Assembly (NCBI GenBank): GCA_948530865.1
Contig: CAOTKV010000026.1
Location: forward strand, 1-27,198
From: an uncultured Clostridia bacterium
GTDB taxonomy: Bacteria; Bacillota; Clostridia; TANB77; CAG-508
Length of the DNA stretch: 27,198 bases
Direction: 5' to 3'
Below are positions 1-4,999 of the stretch, piece after piece. Every line of letters starts with the position of its first letter. The first letter of the stretch is position 1. The notes under the pieces are model-generated. The model saw only the letters and a program-made list of their open reading frames with translations, did no database searches and was not told where the DNA came from. Position numbers and translations under genes: made by a program.

Positions 1-893
1 ATCAAGCAGGAAATGAAGGAACAGCAAAAGCAACAGTTACATGGATAGATAAAGTGGTAAAAGTAGCAATAATTTCTTATGATATAACAAGTTTAACAAA
101 CCAAAATGTAACAGCAAGCATAAGCTTTAATGAAGAAAATATAACTATAACAAATAATGAAGGAAATAATACTTATGTATTTACAGAAAATGGAGAATTC
201 ATATTTGAATATAGAGATGAAGCAGGAAATGAAGGAACTGCAAAAGCAACAGTTACATGGATAGATAAAGTAGCACCAGTACCAACAATCACATATAGTA
301 CAACAGAGTTGACAAATCAAGATGTAGTAGCAACAATAACATTTGATAAAGAAAATGTAACAGTAGAAGGCGGAAATACACATACATTTACAGAAAATGG
401 AGAATATACATTCACATATAGAGACCAAGCAGGAAATGAAGGAACAGCAAAAGCTGCAGTTACATGGATAGAAAAAGAACAACCAGAAGAACCAACAATT
501 ACATCTAATATATATACTATTAAAGATTCTTATATATCAAGAATAGAAGAAGAAACAACAGTAGCTGAATTTAAACAAAAAGTAGAAGCAAATATGGAAA
601 TAACTATTGTAGATAATAAAGGAAATAAAGTAGAAGATGATGCTATTATATGTACAGGAATGATAGTAAAAATTGGTGAAAAACTAGAATATACAGCAGT
701 TGTTATAGGTGATATAAATGGAGATGGAAAAATTTCAATAACAGATATTGCAAAAATAAAATTACATCTTATTGAAAAAGAAGAATTAACAGGAGCTAGT
801 TATATATCAGCAGATATAAATGCAAATGAAAATGTTACTATAACAGATTTAGCACAAATTAAGTTAATATTTCTTGAATTACCAATACAATAA
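1..893 (+). CDS. Secreted Ig-like repeat protein with C-terminal dockerin-type module (5' partial)
   Basis: The reading frame is already open at base 3 and has no start in the window, so only the C-terminal part is present. The GTG at 54 is internal to a repeat and is not a start. It reads two full Ig-like beta-sandwich repeats of about 70 residues and the end of an earlier one; each unit ends in AGNEGTAKAxVTWI. After a PEEPT-type linker (480-500) comes a linker domain (TTVAEFKQKVEAN at about 555-595) and then two F-hand-like loops. The first, DINGDGKISITD from 711, has all usual Ca ligands. The second, DINANENVTITD from 813, lacks the D/G at positions 5-6. That order is typical of clostridial surface or cellulosome-like proteins. 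The cohesin partner is not in the window. Function beyond cell-surface adhesion or assembly cannot be said. Confidence 0.85.
   Translation, partial: QAGNEGTAKATVTWIDKVVKVAIISYDITSLTNQNVTASISFNEENITITNNEGNNTYVFTENGEFIFEYRDEAGNEGTAKATVTWIDKVAPVPTITYSTTELTNQDVVATITFDKENVTVEGGNTHTFTENGEYTFTYRDQAGNEGTAKAAVTWIEKEQPEEPTITSNIYTIKDSYISRIEEETTVAEFKQKVEANMEITIVDNKGNKVEDDAIICTGMIVKIGEKLEYTAVVIGDINGDGKISITDIAKIKLHLIEKEELTGASYISADINANENVTITDLAQIKLIFLELPIQ
6..473 (+). repeat. Tandem Ig-domain coding repeats (216- and 207-bp periods)
   Basis: The segment encoding AGNEGTAKA.VTWI recurs at 6, 222 and 429. Over 45 bases the first two copies differ at one position and the third differs from the first at three. 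The bodies of the units are more diverged, so only the unit junctions are nearly identical. This pattern suggests repeat expansion or gene conversion within the gene. Confidence 0.8.
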
Positions 894-908
894 TAATATG
901 ACTTGATA

Positions 909-955
909 AAACCCAAATTGTTAGATAAAAGTCTAACAGTTTGGGTTTATTTTTA
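909..955 (+). terminator. Rho-independent terminator of the dockerin protein gene
   Basis: A near-perfect 17-bp stem (909-925 with 932-948) encloses a short A-rich loop and is followed by a T-rich tract. It starts 16 bp after the stop codon. Confidence 0.9.
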
Positions 956-988
956 TTAAAAAATGACGGCAATGAAAGTGAGGAGTAA
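929..988 (+). pseudogene. Possible 3' remnant of a small toxin ORF
   Basis: The frame 929-988 reads a hydrophobic run (LGLFLL) followed by KNDGNESEE and a stop. It resembles the hydrophobic-plus-polar tail layout of the toxin-like ORF at 2053. It has no start codon with a ribosome site and overlaps the preceding terminator, so if it is a toxin relic, the 5' part has been lost. The support is the downstream hairpin (997-1012, loop GATGACTA) and the antisense hairpin at 1035-1057, which repeat the architecture seen at 2152-2226. On its own the ORF is too short to be convincing. Confidence 0.25.
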
Positions 989-1027
989 TTCTTAAAGAAG
1001 GATGACTACTTCCCTTTTATTTTTACA

Positions 1028-1094
1028 CAAAAAAGAGATATGTGACCAGCATATCTCAGTACAAGTTCTATGACATCTTATGAACTTATAAGTT
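1028..1094 (-). ncRNA. Candidate antitoxin-like small RNA (degenerate second locus)
   Basis: On the minus strand a TATAAT with an extended TG motif (1101-1106 plus flank) would start an RNA near 1094. That RNA forms a 6-bp hairpin (1063-1068 with 1082-1087) and ends in an 8-bp terminator stem (1035-1042 with 1050-1057) followed by six U (1029-1034). The terminator loop CUGGUCA can pair with the loop GAUGACUA of the opposing plus-strand hairpin at 997-1012 (six pairs, one G-U). No good -35 box is visible. The resemblance to the RNA at 2188-2261 is structural, not by clear sequence identity. Confidence 0.4.
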
Positions 1095-1151
1095 AAATAT
1101 ATTATAACAGAATAATTTATTTTTAGGAAACTTTTATAAACATTTTATATA

Positions 1152-1757
1152 TTACAATTCTTCTGTTTTATAAATAGTGTATCCTTCATAATGATAACTT
1201 GCGTCAATACCTTTCATATATACTTCTCTATCATTTATTTTATCAGTTAAAGCTTTTTTTAATAGTTCTTTGATTTCTACATCTTTTATTGGACTACGTT
1301 CCATTGCTAATAAATAATCTTCTTTATTAACTTTGCTCCAATCAACAACTAATCCTAATTCTTTTTTTAGTATTAAATCAAGCCATATTCTAGTGCTTCT
1401 GCCATTTCCTTCTCTAAATGGGTGAATAATATTCATTTCAACATATTTTTCTATAATTTCATCAAAATTTGACTGTGCCATTTTTTCTATATTTTCTAAT
1501 GCATTATTAATATAAAGAATAGGAACAAATCTAAAATTACCTTTTGCTATATTTTGAGTTCTAATTTTGCCAGCAAAGAAATAAATATCATTAAATAAAT
1601 AAGAATGAATTTTAGATAATGCTTCAAAAGTTCCAGCTTTTAAATTATTCAAATATCCAGTTTCAAATAATTCTTTAGCTTTCATTTTACTTATTTTTTC
1701 TTCTTCTCTAGCTAAATCTGATTCATTGGTTAAATTTAATTTATTTTCTAAAATCAT
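1152..1757 (-). CDS. fic: Class III Fic-domain AMP-transferase
   Basis: This 201-aa protein carries the complete Fic catalytic motif HPFREGNGRS at residues 112-121. The His is the base and the EGNGRS loop binds Mg-ATP. The upstream flap region (GKIRTQNIAKGNFRF, about 63-77) is also present. Near the C-terminus SYHYEG (187-192) matches the (S/T)xxxE(G/N) inhibitory helix. That position defines class III Fic proteins such as NmFic, in which the glutamate blocks ATP gamma-phosphate positioning until the helix is displaced. Family members transfer AMP to protein targets, in some cases DNA gyrase or topoisomerase IV. The target here is unknown. The ATG is preceded by AGGAG (1764-1768 on the other strand). 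There is no adjacent antitoxin gene, as expected when inhibition is intramolecular. The single-gene unit lies in an accessory stretch. Confidence 0.9.
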   Translation of the reverse strand: MILENKLNLTNESDLAREEEKISKMKAKELFETGYLNNLKAGTFEALSKIHSYLFNDIYFFAGKIRTQNIAKGNFRFVPILYINNALENIEKMAQSNFDEIIEKYVEMNIIHPFREGNGRSTRIWLDLILKKELGLVVDWSKVNKEDYLLAMERSPIKDVEIKELLKKALTDKINDREVYMKGIDASYHYEGYTIYKTEEL

Positions 1758-1830
1758 AATTTACTCCTATAATTATATTGTGATAAATAAAGTTTAACAT
1801 AGTTTATAAATAACTGCAATAATTAAATGT

Positions 1831-1862
1831 AAAAACAAAAAATCCAGCCTTAATAGCTGGAT
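1831..1862 (-). terminator. Minus-strand terminator after a tRNA 3'-end fragment
   Basis: A 7-bp stem (1842-1848 with 1856-1862) is followed on the minus strand by a T-rich tract (1831-1841). It stands exactly where a tRNA terminator would, directly after the tRNA-like 3' end at 1862-1876, yet no complete tRNA gene is attached to it. Confidence 0.7.
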
Positions 1863-1876
1863 AATGGTAGCGACGG
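1862..1876 (-). repeat. Orphan copy of tRNA-Met 3' end (att-like direct repeat, copy 1)
   Basis: Fifteen bases here are identical to 2430-2444, which is the last 12 nt of the tRNA-Met gene including the encoded CCA plus three bases downstream. Beyond the 15 bases the two sites diverge completely. A partial tRNA 3' end at a distance from the intact gene is the usual scar of site-specific integration into a tRNA gene, but a decayed tandem tRNA would look the same. Confidence 0.6.
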
Positions 1877-1973
1877 ACAGATGCTATTGCTGATATTTAG
1901 GCATTATTTTAACATTTGGAGTTGTGCTTGGGGTTGTAAGTTGAGAGAAATTTAGAAATGTTGAAAAATGCTA

Positions 1974-2002
1974 TTGTAAATTCAAATAATATACTCTATA
2001 AT
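1974..2002 (+). promoter_or_regulatory. Promoter of the toxin-like mRNA
   Basis: TTGTAA (1974-1979), a 17-bp spacer and TATAAT (1997-2002). The expected transcript start is near 2009, just before the hairpin at 2011-2039. Confidence 0.75.
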
Positions 2003-2010
2003 TAGTGCAT

Positions 2011-2039
2011 CCTTTTCATAAGGAAATCTTTATGAAAGG
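2011..2039 (+). promoter_or_regulatory. 5' hairpin sequestering the toxin Shine-Dalgarno
   Basis: Bases 2011-2021 pair with 2030-2039 (10 bp with one bulged T, 8-nt loop). The 3' arm contains the first part of the AAAGGAGG ribosome site (2035-2042). This puts the site in a stem at the extreme 5' end of the mRNA, the arrangement known to restrain translation of the Fst toxin. Confidence 0.65.
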
Positions 2040-2041
2040 AG

Positions 2042-2068
2042 GTATTAATCAAATGTCATCATATGATT
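2042..2068 (+). repeat. Direct repeat A, copy 1 (over the toxin start codon)
   Basis: This copy equals 2227-2251 except for two extra A immediately before the ATG. It spans the end of the Shine-Dalgarno, the start codon and codons 2-5. An RNA made from the minus strand of copy 2 would therefore base-pair across the translation start. Confidence 0.85.
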
Positions 2069-2142
2069 TAATTTGGATTTTAATTCAAATGCTTTGGGAA
2101 AATAAAGATAATGAATTAAAAGACAATACCACAAATGACTAA
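2053..2142 (+). CDS. Type I toxin-like small hydrophobic peptide (29 aa)
   Basis: ATG at 2053, AAAGGAGG (2035-2042) ten bases upstream, and TAA at 2140-2142. The peptide starts MSSYDLIWILIQMLWEN and then turns strongly polar (KDNELKDNTTND). A short amphipathic or membrane-seeking helix plus a charged tail is the layout of Fst/Ldr-type toxins, although the sequence is not one I recognise and the hydrophobic part is shorter than in Fst. The case rests on the surroundings: a ribosome-site hairpin at the 5' end, a dedicated promoter, a convergent antisense RNA with a consensus promoter, repeats shared by both RNAs and back-to-back terminators. The likely role is a membrane-acting toxin silenced by the RNA at 2188-2261. 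No experimental family can be named from sequence alone. Confidence 0.7.
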   Translation: MSSYDLIWILIQMLWENKDNELKDNTTND

Positions 2143-2151
2143 AAATAGTCG

Positions 2152-2183
2152 ATAGAGATGCTTACCACACATCTCTATTTTTT
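2152..2183 (+). terminator. Terminator of the toxin-like mRNA
   Basis: A 9-bp perfect stem (2152-2160 with 2170-2178), loop CTTACCACA, then T2178-T2183. The loop shares TACCACA with the loop of the opposing hairpin at 2196-2226. Confidence 0.9.
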
Positions 2184-2187
2184 ATGC

Positions 2188-2226
2188 AAAAAAATAAAGA
2201 CAAATGCTACCACAACATTTGTCTTT
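2188..2226 (-). terminator. Terminator of the antisense RNA
   Basis: An 11-bp perfect stem (2196-2206 with 2216-2226) is followed on the minus strand by seven T (plus-strand A2188-A2194). Its loop on the RNA, UUGUGGUAG, is complementary over UACCACA to the loop of the toxin mRNA terminator, giving a kissing pair. Confidence 0.9.
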
Positions 2227-2251
2227 GTATTAATCATGTCATCATATGATT
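2227..2251 (-). repeat. Direct repeat A, copy 2 (in the antitoxin RNA)
   Basis: Same 25 bases as 2042-2068 minus the two A next to the start codon. It lies in the 5' half of the minus-strand RNA. No ORF or ribosome site accompanies this copy on the plus strand, so it is not a second toxin start. Confidence 0.85.
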
Positions 2252-2267
2252 AACTTAAGTTAAATAT

Positions 2268-2296
2268 AGTATACTACTTTTAATATTATATGTCAA
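2268..2296 (-). promoter_or_regulatory. Strong promoter of the antitoxin RNA
   Basis: Read on the minus strand: TTGACA (2291-2296), a 17-bp spacer and TATACT (2268-2273). It is closer to consensus than the toxin promoter, as expected if the antitoxin must be in excess. Confidence 0.9.
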
Positions 2297-2400
2297 ATGA
2301 AATAATTTTATTTATATATTTTTTTTATTTTTAATATTAATAAAAAAGTTGACATAAATGATTGATTTCAAGCCTTTTTCAACGTTCCTCAATTTCTTAT

Positions 2401-2430
2401 AAAAAAGAAAAAATCCCATTTTCGGGATTT
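2401..2430 (-). terminator. tRNA-Met terminator
   Basis: A 7-bp stem (2411-2417 with 2424-2430) followed on the minus strand by a T-rich tract (complement of 2401-2410). It differs in sequence from the terminator after the orphan tRNA end at 1831-1862. Confidence 0.85.
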
Positions 2431-2432
2431 AA

Positions 2433-2509
2433 TGGTAGCGACGGTGAGATTCGAACTTACGACCTGCCGGGTATGAACCGGATGCTCTAGCCAACTGAGC
2501 TACGTCGCC
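2433..2509 (-). tRNA. tRNA-Met (anticodon CAU)
   Basis: This 77-nt gene encodes its own CCA. The acceptor arms are GGCGACG and CGTCGCT with a G1-U72 wobble. The D-arm GCTCAGTTGGCTAGAGC, anticodon loop TTCATAC and TTCGAAT T-loop are all in place. It resembles the elongator tRNA-Met of Bacillus. Two stem positions do not pair: U27-C43 at the top of the anticodon stem and A51-C63 in the T-stem. Its strong promoter and clean terminator argue that it is expressed. It lies alone, without other tRNAs. Confidence 0.93.
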
Positions 2510-2522
2510 ATAAGCATTTACA

Positions 2523-2551
2523 ATTATACAAGTATTATTGCATTTTGTCAA
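2523..2551 (-). promoter_or_regulatory. Consensus promoter of tRNA-Met
   Basis: Minus strand TTGACA (2546-2551), 17-bp spacer, TATAAT (2523-2528). Both boxes match consensus exactly. Confidence 0.93.
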
Positions 2552-2599
2552 GATAAATATTACAAAAATATTAAAAAAATGAATAAAGATTTAAAAGTA

Positions 2600-2628
2600 T
2601 TGAAATAAATTTCTACTATTGATAAAAT
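2600..2628 (+). promoter_or_regulatory. Promoter of the radical SAM operon
   Basis: TTGAAA (2600-2605), 17-bp spacer, TAAAAT (2623-2628). It lies about 60 bp before the start codon at 2688. Confidence 0.7.
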
Positions 2629-2687
2629 TAATGAATACAAAAGAAAATAAAATTCTAGGTAAAGAATTCTATAATGGAGGTTTTAAT

Positions 2688-3611
2688 ATGGATGATAATA
2701 AAGATTTATTAGATGAAATTGATAAATTAGATGATAATGAAGAAAGTGTTAAAGAAAAAGAAGAACAACCAACATCACATGAAAAGGCATTTACTGTGAT
2801 AGTTGTTATTATAATAATCGTAGCTTTAGCAATGCTTTATTTATTTTATAAAGGGAATTATAGAACTGTTCCTAGTAAAAAGAATGCACAAAGAGATGTT
2901 TCAGAATATTTAGACGGCTTTTATGATTATACAAATGAAGAAGACAATGATTTAGATGATGATTTTGAAAACGATGCTATGGAAGAATATGAAGATTACG
3001 AAGAACTAGAAAAACAAGCTTTAGCAAAATTTGAAACACAAAAGCCTAATTTAGTAGTTACAAATCAATCTATGAGCATAGATAATGAATTAATTGCAGT
3101 AATTCATAATGGAAATCAGGAACGTATTACAGATATTACTGTTCAAGTAATTTTTTATAATTCAGAAAATATACCTATAAAAATTGATGAAGATTATATA
3201 GATATGGATGCGAATTCTGATGCTTATATAACATTTTATGAAACTCCAAAAGAATATGCAAGATGTGAATTCTTAATTACAAAAGATTTTTTAATTGAAG
3301 ATGAAACTTATATTTCACATAAAAATGATGTGACTTTTGAATCAAAAGAAATAGATGGACAAATTGAAATTATAGCTAAAAATAATTCTAATGAAGAAAT
3401 AGATTGTATAGAATTTGAAGTAGTTTATTATAATGAGAATAATCAAATAATAGGTACTGATTTTGTAGAAGAATATGAAATAAAACCAAATTCAAGTTTT
3501 GAAATGACATTTGATAGAAATCTATACAAATATGATACAGGTGAAGATGTACTAGCTGCAAGATATGAAGTTATTTTACAAGAAGCAGCTACATATAAAG
3601 AAGAAATCTAA
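2688..3611 (+). CDS. Single-pass membrane protein with two FxLYD-like domains
   Basis: The start is the ATG at 2688, seven bases after GGAGG (2676-2680). A longer frame from the TTG at 2619 has no ribosome site and overlaps the promoter. The 307-aa product has an acidic cytoplasmic N-terminus (about 1-33), one transmembrane helix (about 34-55, rich in I/V/A/L), a very acidic stalk (DNDLDDDFENDAMEEYEDYEE), and two successive beta-domains of about 85 residues. Their pattern (repeated V..NN..E.I..I.V.V.YYN..N) is like FxLYD/DUF3426-type extracellular domains. It is the first gene of an operon with the radical SAM gene 11 bp downstream. Its function is unknown; it may be a membrane partner of the third gene product. 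Confidence 0.8.
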   Translation: MDDNKDLLDEIDKLDDNEESVKEKEEQPTSHEKAFTVIVVIIIIVALAMLYLFYKGNYRTVPSKKNAQRDVSEYLDGFYDYTNEEDNDLDDDFENDAMEEYEDYEELEKQALAKFETQKPNLVVTNQSMSIDNELIAVIHNGNQERITDITVQVIFYNSENIPIKIDEDYIDMDANSDAYITFYETPKEYARCEFLITKDFLIEDETYISHKNDVTFESKEIDGQIEIIAKNNSNEEIDCIEFEVVYYNENNQIIGTDFVEEYEIKPNSSFEMTFDRNLYKYDTGEDVLAARYEVILQEAATYKEEI

Positions 3612-3622
3612 AAGGAGTAATT

Positions 3623-4999
3623 ATGAATATTTATGAGAAAAAGTATGAACGAAAAAACTTAAATAGAATTATTCATACTACTTTAAATCCAGATAACCCA
3701 GGTGTTGTTAGAATACATCTAGTACCATCAAAGTTTTCTTTATTTAAATCAAGACCAAGTATAGTAATCTTAAATGGAAAAGATATTATTCCACTAAATT
3801 CAGCATGGGCAATTTTACTTTCAATATTTATTGATGAAGTAAATGAGCATAAAGGAAATGAAATTTCTGATGAACAGTTAGAGGAAATAGTAAATATTAC
3901 AATTCAAAAATTAAAAAAGATTTATAAATTTGCAAAGCTTGAAACTATAAAAGCTGATTTATGGAATATGATGAATTTATTTACTGCGATTTCAAATAAA
4001 GAAGAAACTGATATTGATGTTGGGCAAATTTCAATTGGAGATTTTGCTAAATTTATGAAAGCTCCACATCGTATGGATTTAATGATTAGCTCAATGAAAA
4101 AAGATAATAAATGGAATTGCAATCAAAAATGTATGCATTGCTATGCAGCAAACCAAGATTATGCTGAAACAAGAGAATTAACAACTGATGAATGGAAAAA
4201 GATAATAGATATTTGTAAAAACAATTGTATACCTCAAATTACTTTTACAGGTGGAGAGCCAACAATTAGAAAAGATTTAGTTGAATTAGTGGAATATTCA
4301 AATTGGTTTGTTACAAGACTAAATACAAATGGAGTTTTGCTTACAAAAGAACTTTGTAAAAAATTATATGAAGCAAGCTTAGATAGTGTACAAGTTACAT
4401 TATATTCTAATGACAAACAAATACACAATAAATTAGTTGGAGCAGATAATTTTGATAAAACAGTACAAGGAATAAAAAATGCATTAGAAACAGGACTAAA
4501 TGTAAGTATAAATACGCCATTGTGTTCTTTAAATAAAGACTATTTGTCAACTTTAAAATTTGCAAAAAAACTTGGAATTACATATGCATCTTCATCAGGA
4601 TTAATTGTTACAGGAAATGCGAGAACAGAAGAATCAAAGGCAACACAACTATCTACAGCTGAAATTACAAAATCGTTAGAAGATGCATGCAAATATGCTG
4701 AAGAACAAGAAATGGAATTAAGTTTTACATCACCTGGATGGATTAGTGAAGAAAAACTTAAAGAAATGAAATTAGATATTCCAGCTTGTGGTGCATGCTT
4801 GAGTAATATGGCAGTTTCTCCAAATGGAAATGTTATGCCTTGTCAAAGTTGGCTTGGAGAAGGTGCGTCACTTGGAAATATACTAGAAGTAAAATGGGAT
4901 AAAATTTGGAATAGTGTGCAATGTAAGAAAATTAGAAAAAACTCAAGCAAATCAAGTTTTACTTGTCCATTGAGAGGAGGTAAAACTAATGAAAATTAA
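3623..4999 (+). CDS. Radical SAM enzyme with SPASM-like C-terminal region
   Basis: This 458-aa protein carries the CX3CX2C cluster motif (C166, C170, C173 in WNCNQKCMHCYA), which binds the 4Fe-4S that cleaves S-adenosylmethionine, and GGEP at 210-213 for SAM binding. The C-terminal part has C389, C392, then a GX4C pattern (G402...C407) and C434 and C448. This resembles a shortened SPASM/twitch auxiliary-cluster domain, as in peptide-modifying enzymes of the PqqE/AlbA/anSME group. About 150 residues precede the radical SAM core and could hold a peptide-recognition domain (LNGKDIIPLNSAWAILLSIF at 50-69 looks PqqD-like, weakly). The ATG follows AAAGGAG. Its last 11 bases overlap the next gene, so translation is probably coupled. 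The most economical reading is a maturase for the Cys-rich tail of the next protein, which is inference. Confidence 0.88.
   Translation: MNIYEKKYERKNLNRIIHTTLNPDNPGVVRIHLVPSKFSLFKSRPSIVILNGKDIIPLNSAWAILLSIFIDEVNEHKGNEISDEQLEEIVNITIQKLKKIYKFAKLETIKADLWNMMNLFTAISNKEETDIDVGQISIGDFAKFMKAPHRMDLMISSMKKDNKWNCNQKCMHCYAANQDYAETRELTTDEWKKIIDICKNNCIPQITFTGGEPTIRKDLVELVEYSNWFVTRLNTNGVLLTKELCKKLYEASLDSVQVTLYSNDKQIHNKLVGADNFDKTVQGIKNALETGLNVSINTPLCSLNKDYLSTLKFAKKLGITYASSSGLIVTGNARTEESKATQLSTAEITKSLEDACKYAEEQEMELSFTSPGWISEEKLKEMKLDIPACGACLSNMAVSPNGNVMPCQSWLGEGASLGNILEVKWDKIWNSVQCKKIRKNSSKSSFTCPLRGGKTNEN

Larger units (their letters stand above)
2188..2261 (-). ncRNA. Candidate antitoxin RNA (about 74 nt)
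   Basis: Starting near 2261 from the consensus promoter at 2268-2296, the RNA would run through the complement of repeat A copy 2 (2227-2251) and end at the terminator hairpin at 2196-2226. Two separate segments match the toxin mRNA: the 25-nt repeat over the start codon, and the terminator loop. In the par locus of pAD1, RNA II recognises fst mRNA through a terminator loop and direct repeats in the same way. Here the two transcripts end about 5 bp apart, so pairing depends on the repeats and not on read-through overlap. Confidence 0.75.

Noticed and set aside
93..482. 129-codon minus-strand open frame
   Set aside because: It is the antisense shadow of the repeat-rich dockerin gene; Cys/Phe/Ile-rich, with no ribosome site.
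2340..2400. TTGACA near 2349 and a motif resembling 6311-6330 (AAGCCTTTTTCAAC / CAGGCTTTTTCGAC)
   Set aside because: No matching -10 box at 16-18 bp and the similarity is short and imperfect; too weak to call a promoter or a repeat family.
2619..2687. Longer N-terminus for the FxLYD-like protein (TTG at 2619)
   Set aside because: It overlaps the -10 box at 2623, has no ribosome site and the ATG at 2688 has GGAGG at seven bases.
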